A DNA stretch of 64,000 nucleotides, from assembly GCA_001600055.1 (NCBI GenBank), contig BCIV01000021.1, forward strand, positions 138,290 through 202,289, given 5' to 3'. The notes beneath the pieces were generated by a model. The model was given only the letters and a program-made list of their open reading frames with translations, did no database searches and was not told the DNA's origin. The position numbers were made by a program, and so were the translations under genes. The stretch's first letter is position 1. Each line of letters opens with the position of its first letter. Origin of the DNA: Filobasidium wieringae. Taxonomy: Eukaryota; Basidiomycota; Tremellomycetes; Filobasidiales; Filobasidiaceae. Below, in pieces: positions 1-11,525 of this stretch.

Positions 1-338
1 ACGGCCATGTGATCCACCGCGTCGTGTCAACATTCCCTCTCATCTCAAAACTGTCATCCCTTCCGACGCCTCAGTTTCACTGACCCGTGTACGCCGTGTT
101 CTATATGATGAGCGCATCAATATGAGAAACCATATTTCCCGCGCAAGATCAAACAAATACAGTCAACAAATCGAACTCTACAGCAGCATAATCAACAGTA
201 ACTAATATTGCTATTGCGAGCGCCAGTCATCCACAGGCCCCATCCGTCTTTTCCAGCCATGCCGGTCGTTTTCTTATATAGATATCTGTATCATAGCGCT
301 TCAGCTCCTATTTATCATGTCTCAAGTCGCGATCATAG

Positions 339-641
339 GCTGTACAGTCAGACGCGCATGACAAGAGCGAAGACGTGTACCTGGTACCACGGCTGCGAGA
401 TCCCTCAGCCGACCACGAGTGGGTATACCCGGACTTTTGGAATGGCCGTGTTTTCAATTCGAAGCTACGTCCAGGGCGAGGTTTGATGATCTCGAAACCT
501 CTCGTACATGGTTTGCAGCCACAAAAGTGAGCAGGTACAACGATACGATTCACGATCCCCGGTCCTCTCGTATCCAATTCCAACGAGATTGATCGAATCC
601 GATGACGATTTCATATGTTGACAGAAAGAAACGGCGTCTAA
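339..641 (+). CDS. possible small two-exon gene, product unknown
   Basis: I do not recognise this product and it may not be a gene. After a TAG acceptor at 338 one frame stays open to a GTGAGC donor near 527 and can join an acceptor near 624, stopping at 641. The translation contains a segment rich in charged and aromatic residues (EDVYLVPRLRDPSADHEWVY). A TATATAGA box lies at 275-282. The first exon and start codon are not resolved: an ATG at 317 is out of frame with this reading, and an ATG near 260 could be spliced to it. The opposite strand and a second plus frame are also open here, so coding potential is weak. No membrane segment or known motif is visible. Confidence 0.22.
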
Positions 642-1661
642 TTAAAATCCTCTAGAGACATGGACATCGGGACCTCGGGGAGAAAGAGAGCGATACTTCC
701 AATGCTCCCGCTTGACCCGATAAACTGCCGGAAGATGCATCCGCAGGATCAGATCGATCTTCGACTTTCGATCCCCGTCAGTCCGGCCGGAAGGTCTAGT
801 CATGTTTCGTCAAAACAGACAGGGAAGAAAGGTCAGGGCTTGTACATGCTGGCAATTTCACCCATCAACAGAAGATCTCAAACAACGTTCAGATCGTCAC
901 ATGCCCAGACCAGTCGAGTTGTAATAGTGCTGGCTGCAATGGAACCATTACAAAGAACATGATCGACGGTTACATCTGTTGAATCGGTCGAATTTTAGGT
1001 GTCACGTTGGGACATTAACCAGTGTCACACTCACATTCCCGCAGGAAGAACAAACATTGCCAGGGATAACTTTCTTTGCCAGGCAATCCAACACCAATTC
1101 TACCCCAATAATCCAAGTTTTCCTCCGCCTCTGGCATATCCGCTCGTGCACTACAAAATAGATCTTTGAGAAAACTTCGAGCGCCTGGCCTTAGAGATTG
1201 GCCAGGTTAATTGAGATTGATCGCCCCAGATCATTGCACATGTACCGATGAGTGCTGAGAATCGGTCTTGCTTTTCCAACCCTCTGCTATTAAGCTTGTT
1301 TGGAGAATGTTCTTCGCCGGAATGAGAGTTTCGATGCATATCATATCTAATACAGGCTCTTTTGGGTAGCCACACATCTGGTTATATAAATATGTCTCGA
1401 CGTCCTGCCGTACAGATAGTGATTGCGCTCTTGCCACTGATCGGCGAAATGTGCCCGGCTCAGGAAGTTGTTTTTTTGCAGATGACCTCCCTCACCGGTT
1501 TCACTGAGCATCGAATGCCTGTTCAGGACATTCAGATCTTGCGTTATTGCTGCTAACGCTCGTACCGCTTGCGACAAGGCTTGCTTTCATTGTGTCATAG
1601 TCGTCAAACGTAACAAATACATCTACACCTCTTCCGACTTTCTTCTGAGATTTCGACCCTC
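642..1661. other. intergenic, no gene recognised
   Basis: About 1 kb downstream of RPN5 with only short unrelated open frames on both strands. None shows a recognisable motif or a plausible exon chain. The part next to 1661 is probably the RPN5 3' untranslated region. Confidence 0.5.
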
Positions 1662-3916
1662 TCAAGCAGTCGCGGCTCGAGCTGCATGCATGGCGTATTC
1701 CTATCATGCATCACGTTCAGTAGTCAGCATCCAGCTCAACTTTATCGTTACGGCAACCTTATCGGCGACGTACCTTGTTAATCAGATGACTCGTCTTCTC
1801 GATCAACCCCAACATCTTGCCCAAATCGGAACTCCAGGCGTTCAATACCTCATCTGCGCTCTGCTTAGGGGAGAAATCTACCAGTCCGGCGGGTCGATCG
1901 ATTTTAGCCCGAACGACCTTTTCAGTCACTAATCGGCAGAGGGTCTTCTCCGTCTCGGCTGCGCTCAGGTCAAGGAGTTCCGTCAGTCGTTGCATTGTGA
2001 CTTGGGTGTAGTAACGAGCGACCACCCGGATGTTCTATAGCAGCAGAGAGAAGGAAAGCTATCAGCTCTGCCCCTCTATCTCTGCAAAGCCATGCAGAAC
2101 AACTTACATGTTCGATGACCCTCTGACGAAGAGCGTTCCATCGCTTGGTACCGTCGTCCGATTCACCCTCTACAATGGAAGGAGCAAACACATAGTTTTC
2201 CCTCAGGGTGTTTCCATAGATCGCTTCGATTCCTGGCCATCGGATGAGTTCCTTGTTGATGAAGCATTTCAACAACTCGCTACGAAATTCGCAAGGCGTA
2301 AATCAGAAGTGCTTCGATTCGGGTCACGCCGACCGAAACCATACTCACTAATGCAGCACGGCCTTCTGAAGCTTCTTGTCCTCGTACAACTTGTTCAACA
2401 TGTCATTCTGCTCATTGTCGTAAGGGGCCAAGACGATAAACAAGATGATGTTCTCAATAGCCTGTTCGTAAGATCGAGGCTATATCAGCTTCTTCTCCTG
2501 AATTTGCACCTCAAATTGATAAATCGAAACCTACCTCCTTCTCCTTTTCAGGATCAGCCTTGACTTCTTCCGTATCCCAAACCTCCTGATAAGCCTTACA
2601 CGCATCCAGGTACTTGTCCTCGTGCAATGCGAGTTGGATCATAAGGTGGTAGTAACGGAGTTTCAAGTCCTGGAGACATCATCAAGAGATGAGCGAAAGT
2701 TCTGAAAGATGGAAAACAGCAGACTCACGGCAGACTCTTTCTCTTTTAAGAACCCACGGTGGATCTTCCTGCCTCCAACCCTAACTCTTGGCCACTGATC
2801 ACGTTGACTTTCCAACCTCATTTGATCCAGGATACTGTCCAAGGCGTCATGACATTAGCCTCCCCTTAAGCTCCCAATACTCTCGAGGAATGTTACTCAC
2901 AATTCAGTCTTCTCCCGCTTGTCCATAGAACTATAAGTCTCCACCTGAACATCCGTCATAAGATCGGCAGCAGCCTCCAAATAGTCCTTCTTCGTAACGG
3001 CCGATTTCCTCTTTACTTTCTCCTTATCCGATTCTGATTCTGGGGCTGATTCGGTAGGTCGAAGGTCAGGAATTGCGGTAGATTTGGCTGTGAGAAAAGG
3101 AAAGAGTTTTGGGTAAGTGAAGGAAGGGGATGAGATGGACAGAAGAGCACGAACTAGGGTTGGGATTCGTCTCCGGTGCGGATTCTGCTAGTTCCTCATA
3201 CCACCCAGCTAACATCTTTGTCAACCTTGCCCGTTGCAATTCCAGGTAGATCTGTCCCGGGGTCGTCCTCAGTATCGCCAGGAAACAGCTTTGATCTGAT
3301 TACAGGTTGTATCGACTCACCTTTCCCTCTGTGATATCTCTCAAACAATCGATCAGGTCCAACCATCTATCGCCCTTCCCATCCTCACTCGTGTAGCTTC
3401 TCTCGACCTTTCCCTCGCCTGACTTCAAGGCTACGACGATCTCAAGTCCGGCGTCAACCATCTTGACCACCGCCTCTTTCAGCTGACCGTGCTTTTTCGA
3501 GAACACGGTCAAATTGTTGATGAACGTTGGGAAGTGTGTTGCGGTTTGGTCAGATGGAGGAAGGATGTATGTCAGGGAAGGAATGAGGGAAAGTAATCGA
3601 GAAGTGGAGGAAAGATCGGCGGCCTATGAAATATACATTGCTGAACGTTAGTTCCTATTAGAAAGGTAGAATTGCCTCGATTCCGCTTACATTTCGGGTC
3701 TGCTTCTCCATAGCAGTCAACTTATCCAGAGCATCTTGAACCTTTCCTTCCTATAGATCAAGTAGTTTCCCGAGTTCCACCGAATCAATATGGCCCTCCT
3801 CGCATTCGTCATACCAGCGTTGTACATACCTTGGCAAGTCCCTCCAACTCTGGAACCAGCTTGTCTACCTCTCCCGTGTAATCCTTCTCCTGTTTCCTAG
3901 CTGCTTTGTCTGCCAT
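1662..3916 (-). CDS. RPN5: 26S proteasome lid subunit Rpn5 (PSMD12)
   Basis: Structural subunit of the 19S regulatory particle lid, which supports deubiquitination and substrate entry in nucleus and cytoplasm. The start at 3916 gives MADKAARKQEKDYTGEV. Roughly nine short introns must be removed. The helical-repeat N-terminal half contains SALLS-free, Lys/Glu-rich linkers. The C-terminal PCI domain is clear: LKCFINKELIRWPGIEAIYG, then RVIEHNIRVVARYYTQV, then MQRLTELLDLSAAETE and AKIDRPAGLVDF. The end HLINK joins over the intron at about 1701-1773 to a short last exon ending ATA-stop at 1662. These PCI signatures match human PSMD12 and yeast Rpn5 from family knowledge. Its paralogue-like relatives CSN4 and eIF3 subunits are less likely because of the RVVARYYTQ and DRPAGLVDF strings. 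It is expected to be essential and constitutively expressed. It stands alone, with gene-poor DNA on both sides. Confidence 0.95.
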
Positions 3917-4231
3917 TTTTGTATAGTTTGTTATGGTGCGTATATGGTTCTTGCGATAAGAGTCAAAGTAAGGGTGACTGATTGAATTATCAGCGTTGAG
4001 GACGCTGGCGTCAGCGAAAGTGAACCGACGATGAGTGATCAGACCTGGGACTGATCGTCAACCGTTCTCTTCAGCTTCGAGTTTCACGAGCACTTCGGTT
4101 CGCCACAGAGTGAATGTAGTAGTAGTACTGATAGGCTCTAAGATTGACAAGGAGACTGAGTTGTAGTCTGAACTCTGAGTAGAAGCTGAGCATCACAAAG
4201 TTGGTTTAAAGCTGGTTGAAGTCACCTGGCG

Positions 4232-4362
4232 CGTTTTTCGATACTTTGCACATCGAGTTGTCAAAGATGTCAAAGATGTCTCTAACTTTGAAACCCCCCA
4301 AGACCTTCACCACGTACGCGCTCGAAACATCTTTTCCAAAATGTGCAAAGTATCGAAAAACG
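4232..4362. repeat. perfect 22-base inverted repeat with 87-base spacer
   Basis: The left arm 4232-4253 begins CGTTTTTCGATACTTTGC. The right arm 4341-4362 is its exact reverse complement (begins ATGTGCAAAGTATCG). The spacer holds a small tandem of TCAAAGATG near 4260-4279 and a partly complementary ACATCTTTT near 4328-4336, so the hairpin could extend inwards. No flanking target-site duplication is obvious. Possibilities are a MITE remnant, a transcribed hairpin or a chance palindrome. Confidence 0.75.
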
Positions 4363-6336
4363 TCGGAATCGTGTATTCCGAGGTCAGAGAGTGTTAATCT
4401 TGTATCAGCGCATGAGCATTATTGGAAGCTCGGACCGATTGACAATGCTGGCTATGCTCGTGAATACCTTCACGAGAAGCGAGCTGGAATCTCAGTTCAT
4501 CTCGCTTGCAGGATGACATATAAGCTTCGACAGCCTCGAGCTAGGTAAGTAATTGATCCTTGCAGGAGAGTAGGCTGCCAGGAAAGGGTGGTTGGTCTGG
4601 GCACGCCAATCGCACTGATTCATTACTCATCCCGTCAAGGTCTGACAGAAGCGATTGCCAGACTTTCAAATGCCTTAGGGCTTCTTCCATGACATCACTC
4701 GTTCCGAACTCCTAGTAGAGCTGATTGAAATTCATCTCTCCGTATATACCCTCTAGCGGAGGCGGAAGTAGTACACTGAGGATCAAAGTGGGGATGATCG
4801 TCTTGCTCCAGACTTTTGTGGCAGCCTACTGGTTCTTGAAGAATTGCCGCAATCGGGATGCCATCCGTGCCAGCAAGGATGTTACATGGTCCATGCTGGA
4901 GAGCGAAAGATGGGAACTTCCAACAATCGGACTATCATGCTTGTTGAGTAGTAGTACGTGCTTACGGCGAGCTGCTGGCGATTTTACGAGCGCCCAAGGG
5001 TACTGTACGATCTTCGCTGCGAGAATGCCACCAACTGACTAGATAGCTGTGTCCCGTACAGTAACATGTCCAGTCGCCAACTTTACCGAAGTACGATCCG
5101 GCTCTGAGCGTTAGGTCAAGGATGATAGTCTGGGCAGCGATGGTATCGTTTCGCATGCGGCGGGTAGGTCATTGCGCCCGACCGGTTTGATTTATGAAGC
5201 ACTTGCATGCAGATAACCGTACGAAGACGAGATGCGGAGGTCGTTATGCCAGGATAATGATTGAGGAGAAGCGAATGAATCTGATTGCTTATGGATTGTA
5301 TCGGTCTCTCGAGTTGGTGTCAGGAATATACTGCAGAATCTCATCGAGAAACCCTGCACGAATCGTCTGATTGCCCTTCAGCGAGCCTATTTGATCGTGT
5401 AAATGGAAAGACCGCACTCAGCCTATTGATCACTAAGATCACTAAGGAACCCAAGCCCTACACCCAACTTGTCCGCTATCTCCCTTCCCCTCTTCATCCA
5501 TACGTGCACGTCCAGCCCATCCAAAGTCTCCTACATCTCTTCGCCCTCCACCTCTACTACCTCGAATCTTCCAGTGTTTCCCCTGCCTCCGTCACAATCT
5601 CTTCCGCACGATGCAATGCCGAGAGACCCTCTCATCCACAGGTACACCACCTTCATCTTCCTTCCCATTCATACAGAGAGATGTCTCTGGGTCGGATTGA
5701 CTCGGAGATGGAAACAGAAAGAGACAGGAAAAAAGACAAACGTGACGGCGGGATAGGGACAGAGCCCGTACGCGACCTTCTGAAGCTTCTCTACCCATGT
5801 ACTCATGTTTTGTAATCTTCCTGCTATGTCACTCATCCGTGAGCTAGGTAGATGTCGCTAGCAAGTGCAGCCAACACCACTCAAGTACAGACTGTACCCA
5901 TAATACCAGTCATTACTCGGAAGCTTCGGAAGGTAGAATATCAAGCAACCCGAATCCCGAACGCATCGTGTATACACGTCGCGTTTACGAGAAGAGACGG
6001 GGATGTATGCCCGAATGGCCGTGAGTGACATGTGACTGTGGCGATTCGTCATGAAACTTTCAAGGTCGATAACACGGAGAACACGGGGAACGAGGTGGAA
6101 CGTGGTGTTGCATGGTCGACTCTGTACAACGTGCAAGCTAGAAGGGTGACTCGCTGTCGCAGTGTGTGTACCAGCACAGTGTAGTAGTGGACAGCGTGTG
6201 CCACTGCTGTGTTATCGGATCACACGGAGCCCGTTCACTTGCTCACTTGGCAAGCCAGATCTACGAATACGCTTTCGCTCAAACGATCGCCGTCCAGATC
6301 TCGCTCTCGGTCAGATCCCCGTCGACCGCTTTTCCT

Positions 6337-6343
6337 TATATAA
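6337..6343 (+). promoter_or_regulatory. TATA box upstream of the RTA1-like gene
   Basis: TATATAA lies about 100 bases before the ATG at 6445, followed by a CT-rich leader, as expected for a regulated fungal promoter. Confidence 0.55.
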
Positions 6344-6444
6344 CAAGCATCTCCTGCATCTCCATTTACCGCGACTGCCTCGTCTAGCGTCTCACATCTC
6401 AAACTACTCTTCCCTCGTCATTCATCGACTCACTACGGCCAAAG

Positions 6445-8085
6445 ATGTCTTCCCTCCTGGACAAAGGCATCTCCTCCTGTCAACCGGGCAACCTCACCTG
6501 TAATTACGATACCAACAGTCCAAACTTCTTCTCCTCGGACATCCAATACAGTTCTTACGGGTACAACGTCAAGAAATCGAGCGCTTACGGGTTTTTGATC
6601 CTTTTCGCTCTTTCTGCCGGTAAGTTCAGGTCACAGGTCACAAGTCACAAGTCTCAAGTCGTCAGGATCGATCACTCGGGATGCACTTTGGCTCGCGAGT
6701 CAGAGGCAGGCGTTTGGATCCTGTATGCTTACCCTTTGCTTCTTGCGTATACGACAGTCATCCATTTGATCCAAGGAGGGATCAGTCGACATCGATGGAC
6801 CCTCTACACGTTCGGACTAGGGGCGATCGGGGAATCCATCGGGGTACGTCCAATATCAATTTTTTGGGCATGTTCTGATGCTTACGAAACAAACAAAAAA
6901 TCATTTCTCCATTTTGTTTTTTCAATCGGATCTGCATGATCGGGATTACATCGAATGATAGTGGGGTGGAAGGATGATGTCCTACCTCTCGACTAAATGG
7001 TTACCCGACGCAGGAGGGTTCTGGTGGTCCAAGTACGTCCCGCCCCTCCCCCCCTCCCCTTTGTTCCGCATCACTAACCCACCTTCCTCCTCCCCCCCCT
7101 CCCCCGCTCTCCTGCCCCTACCTCGCGCCCAACAATAGAGGCGATGGTTTCCTCATCCAAATCTCAACGCTAATCATCTCCCCCGCCTTCCTCTCCGCCG
7201 GCGACTACATCCTTTTAGGACGAGTGATGAATGTTTTAGGGAGGGGGTACAGCCCTGTCCACCCTGTCAGTTATTCCATCCTTTGTATCACGGGGGACGT
7301 GGTCAGTCTTGTGATCCAAGCTATTGGGGGTGGGATGGCTAGTGCTGCTGATGATGAGGCTGGACAGAGTGAGTCCCGGTCGATTTCGATCATTTTCCTG
7401 TTCTGATCAAACCTCTTTTTCGCCCGTTCGTTTTCGCTATCAGACTCTGGAGCGAACGTGATGGTGGTAGGAATATTCATCCAGATCGTCGTCATGACAT
7501 TCTACAGTATCATCCTCTTGACCTACATCTACCGCTGGTCAGTCCATCGTCCTTTCGCACGTCAATTGGAATTCTTCAAATGGTGGCCCAACGCGTTGAG
7601 GACGAAACGGTTCAAACGGAACGCTGCCGGGAACGGAGCGGGGAGGAGGGAGAGCGAGAGGACGGTCGTTGAGGAACAGGGAAGGCATTGGACCGAAAGG
7701 GAGATAAGGAACGCAAAGGTCTTACTGGGGGTTTGTGTGTTCACCACCCTCTTGATCTTCATCCGGTGAGTCCCTCAATCTCCCCGTTCGTGTGCCCTAT
7801 ACTAACTCCTTTCCCTCCCTTGCGATACCTCGACTCAGTTCGATCTACCGAGCCTGTGAACTGATCGACGGGTGGAGAGGTGCGATCATCACGAACCAAT
7901 CCCTCTTCGACGGTCTAGACGGGGCCCTCATGTTACTCGTCTGTCTCGTCTTCAACATCTTCCATCCGTTGTTTTGGTTACCCAAGAACACTTCCCCCGC
8001 TATCGAGGAGCGTGGGGTGGATATGAGTGAGGGGGTCGGGTTGGGGAAGGGGAACGATAAAGCTAGGGGAGCTGTTCCTGCGTGA
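6445..8085 (+). CDS. RTA1-like seven-helix membrane protein (lipid-translocating exporter family)
   Basis: Member of the fungal RTA1/Rsb1 family, implicated in lipid translocation, sterol stress and resistance to toxic compounds. It should sit in the plasma or endomembrane with seven helices. The start MSSLLDKGISSCQPGNLTCN is followed by helices such as SAYGFLILFALSAG, WILYAYPLLLAYTTVIHLI, GFLIQISTLIISPAFLSAGDYILLG and VVGIFIQIVVMTFYSIILL. The late family motif FIRSIYRACELIDGWRG is followed by DGLDGALMLLVCLVFNIFHPLFW. About five introns are inferred; the first, 6620-6709, restores SAGVWILYAY. An inserted charged loop (about residues 290-330, ending GRHWTEREIRNAK) precedes helix 6. The C-terminal tail is short and hydrophilic. 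The signature comes from family knowledge and the substrate is unknown. A TATA box and CT-rich leader suggest inducible expression. Confidence 0.9.
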
Positions 8086-8744
8086 ACGAAGAAGTTGGGG
8101 GAATGGGGGGATGATGTGATTCGAGCGGGGAGTAGATTGAATGAGGTCGGGATGAGATGGGACGGGGGATACTATAGATAGTGTTAATAGAGTTCGATCC
8201 GTGTATTGTTAAAGAGGCTCGGTCATTCGGTCATATGTCATATACCCTATTTTACGCTGTCACTTGGAGCTTGGATCACATGGTATGGGGCACTACATCC
8301 TGTACTGTTATCACTGTCGCTGTCAAAGCTGCACCTCTGTCGGACGGTGGAACGTACTCATCCACGTACAAGCGCACGGTACGACCGGGCCGAGACGGAG
8401 CCCCACGGCCACGCGGGACCTTAGTGCGGTTTCACACTACGCCTTGCAGCTTCTATGGGATGACGTCGGGTTGCGGGTTGAACGTCGGATTGGATCTATT
8501 TTCTATTGGGTCAGGTGACTCGTAGCTCCTTGTGCTGTATTCGTGATATCGACCTGGACTGGCACTAGCGTGGTTCTCTTTCGGATGAACCGGGTTGGAG
8601 GGAACTGGATCGGCCCGGCGAGTACCGGTCGAGAGTGGATTTGATCTACATGGTACATAAGCGATCTAATCGATCTGAGCTATCTCAGCGAGGGTTGTCC
8701 TTGGATGTAACTCCATAAAGTTCATCAGCGCAGGTTCCTTCGAT
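8086..8744. other. intergenic, no gene recognised
   Basis: About 660 bases between two genes on the same strand. It holds the 3' end of the RTA1-like gene and the promoter of the GH28 gene. No clear TATA box or further coding signal was found. Confidence 0.5.
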
Positions 8745-10662
8745 ATGCTCCTAACGACCCTCCTCCCTCTCCTCCCCCTCCTCGCTCTCTCAGCTCAAGC
8801 GGTCCCCTCCCTCTACGCACGTAACAACACCTCATCCTCGGGGTCGAAATCGAAGAGTTGTCATATCGCTTCAGGAGGATCTAATGCGACGGACGATTCG
8901 GTAGCGATCCGAGCGGCCTTTGCGGAGTGTGCCAAGGACGCTACGATCTATTTCGATGAAGGGGTTGATTAGTGAGCGATCCTGTTGTGCGGTTTGTAGG
9001 AAGAGGGGAGGGAGCTGATACATTTGGTTCTGACATCTTAGCTACGCGATGACCCCGATCAGAGCGGACAACTTGTCAAATGTCGATATCATGTTTCAAG
9101 GAAACTTGCATCTGCCTGAAGATATCCCTACCGTCCAAGCCATCGGTAAGCCCGTTCGGTCGATAGCCTTCCGGTCATGTTGCCCAGGGCTGATTCGTAC
9201 CTGCTCTGATGTCTCGCCCCACCCTCCCACATCGGCAGTGAACCAGACGAACGGACTTTGGTTATCGGGAGTATGGTTGACTCTGGCTGGGAAAGACGTT
9301 TCTTGGTACGGTACCACGAACGTCTCCAGCGGATGGATATATGGTGCGACGTTCTCGTCTCCCAGAATCCCGCTCGTCGGTTAACCCGTTTTCATGTCAT
9401 GTTATGTAGGATACGGGCAACAATGGTGGGATCTAAACGTCCAGAACAACGCGAACGGGACGGGTCTGGCGGGTCGACCTCATCTGGCTAATTTCAACTT
9501 GACCAACGGTCTCGTTCAATCCTGGAAAGTCCGTAAACCCATCGCTTGGAACATGCAGTTGTCGGGGGATAACATTACCGTCCGGGATACCATTATCGAT
9601 GCGTTCACCAGTGGAGGGTTTCCGTTCAACACGGACGGGTTCGATATCGGAGCGACGAGGGTGGTGGTGGATGGGTTCACCATCGCCAATGGGGACGACG
9701 CCGTGGCCATCCAGACGGGGGCGAGGGACGTGACGGTCAAGAACGGGTTCGTCAGTCATCATTCTCACGGAATGAGTATCGGCAGTTTGGGACAGAACCA
9801 AGCGATCTTTGCCAACGTTTCCAAGTGAGTCGCCTGGCGAAAAAAGGTCTGTCGGGGCTACGTGTCTGACCGGGGATCATTCGTGCGCGTTCGAAAGCAT
9901 CTTGTTCGATAACATCGTCATGGACGGAGCGGTCTATGGAGCTCGATTCAAATCCTGGATCGGGGGACAAGGGTTGGCGAGGAACATCACCTGGTCTAAT
10001 TTCCGATTGAACAACGTCTCGTCAGTATCCGTAATCTCTTCTCCCTTCCCCCGTTTATCGTTTTTGCTAAACTCAGGTTCCTCGCTTCGCTTGTTCGCTT
10101 GCTTCGCTTGCTTCACTTGTTCACTTGTTCATTTGCTCATTTGGTCGATGGGTTGACGGACGCGTTACCAGGTTCCCGATCTTCGTCACCCAGATCTACT
10201 TTAACCAAGGATCCGCTCAGACTCAGATCCAGAGTGGGAACGTGACGGGTCGGTTGGATAACAGTTCCGTCATCCTCGAAGACTTGTAAGTCTTCCCTTC
10301 CTATCCTCGACGACGTATACCAACTCCTCCCCTCCCCTCCCTTTCCCCACGGCCACAGCACCTGGTCAAACTTCACAGGCTCCATCAACACGTTCGACAT
10401 AGGCGATCGATCCTGCGTCTCCTCTCCCTGTTGGTACGACGCCGGGATCTCCACCCGTCCGTCCCCCGGGACCCAGAGCGTCATCTTGGAATGTAACAAC
10501 GCCACCACCTGTTCGGGGTTCAAGACGGAGAACGTCCAGGTCTTCCCCCAGAGCCTGGATGAGCCCGAGGTGGTCTGTATCAATGTAGGGGAGGAGGAGA
10601 ACCCGGATTTGGGTTTCAGGTGTGGGGGTGGGAATTATAATGGGACCTTTGTGGCGGTTTAG
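8745..10662 (+). CDS. secreted glycoside hydrolase family 28 pectinase (polygalacturonase or rhamnogalacturonase type)
   Basis: Predicted extracellular hydrolase of pectin backbones by the inverting GH28 mechanism. The signal peptide is MLLTTLLPLLPLLALSAQA, ending before VPSLYARNN. After removal of about seven introns the parallel beta-helix carries all GH28 catalytic motifs: NTDGFDIG, then GDDAVAIQTG, then SHHSHGMSIGSLG, then ARFKSW (the R-x-K site). The N-terminal segment SGGSNATDDSVAIRAAFAEC is the usual GH28 entry strand. Many N-x-S/T sequons suggest heavy glycosylation. The pattern and the long N-terminal GKDVSWYGTTNVSSGWIYGYGQQWW segment resemble exo-polygalacturonases and rhamnogalacturonases, but I cannot separate them by eye. 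Total length of roughly 450 residues is normal. The neighbouring transporter and the polyol dehydrogenase further downstream fit growth on plant cell walls. Confidence 0.93.
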
Positions 10663-11525
10663 AGAGGGGTGGGTGGGGCCGCGGGGACATGAGAGTGTAG
10701 AGGAAGAAGGAATGGGTTGATTGCAATGAAAAGGAAGATGTAATAAAGTATCAAACGGGTTACTGTCAATATGTATGCGTTTCAAGAACAGTCGGGGAGT
10801 AGTCCAGATGATGCTGCGACGTGGTCTTTCATCTGTTCTACCCGTGCGAGCGTGATCTGGAGCGGTTCTGTGGGGATGGTCAGGTGGCCAAGAGGAACCT
10901 TGATACCTCAGTCAAGTGTCCGGATTGGGAATCAGGGATCTTAGGGATCTGTTCAGATCGTTTCGTGCATTGATCTCGTATTGAAACTGGATGTCCAGGG
11001 TATCGACTGATTCTAATTCTCCGCGATGCGCGATACAGTTCAACGGGCTCGGGTTTCGGTTCGTCCACAACGCGTTCGGGGGTCTCACTGAACGTCTTTG
11101 CATCTGAGATTCGTCCCTGATTCGCAACCAAGTCTGTCAGATCAGCACGAGTCGAACACTAGCTAGGACATGTCAGAGCATGATCTATCGCCACCACCCA
11201 ATGAAGAGGAGGAGGACGACGTATCCGCGCGAGTGCAAGTGGTACCGGAGGCGGAAGATAACTAGTCAGTAGTGGTGGTAGTGTGTATAAGCGCGGTTGA
11301 CGAGTAGTCTGAGGACTGGCCGTAGCAGCAGTCGGCCGGTGCTCATGTGATCTCTTTTGAACTGAATTCAACTGAATTCGAATCAGAGTTGATTTCGGTT
11401 TGAACGCTCAACGTCGATTGGCTCGTCGAATTGAAATGGGACAACTCATCTGACAACACACAGCACACAGTACCATCCACCGACCAGCAGCCACCAACCA
11501 ACCAACAGCGACGACGACCTGGACG
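10663..11525. other. intergenic, with a 31-codon upstream ORF
   Basis: About 860 bases upstream of the DUF1752/ABC locus. A short acidic ORF starts at 11170 (MSEHDLSPPPNEEEEDD, 31 codons). It could be an upstream ORF in a long leader or an unrecognised first exon. No other coding signal was found. Confidence 0.4.

Larger units (their letters stand above)
3917..6444. other. 2.5 kb gene-poor region upstream of RPN5 and of the RTA1-like gene
   Basis: This region serves as promoter for RPN5 (leftward) and for the RTA1-like gene (rightward). Open frames near 4216-4548, 4725-5042 and 5285-5815 have no recognisable motif, and comparable frames occur on the other strand. A perfect 22-base inverted repeat lies at 4232-4253 / 4341-4362. 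The stretch may hold decayed coding or mobile DNA, but nothing can be named. Confidence 0.5.

Noticed and set aside
4216..5042. Two open frames (110 and 105 codons) near the inverted repeat
   Set aside because: No recognisable domain and no splice chain linking them; they could be chance frames.
5285..5815. 176-codon plus-strand open frame, and minus-strand frames over the same bases (one beginning MSTWVEKLQKVAYGLC)
   Set aside because: No motif, odd composition and open frames on both strands. A selenoprotein-W-like (Rdx) reading was considered for the minus strand, but the expected redox motif and downstream strings are missing.
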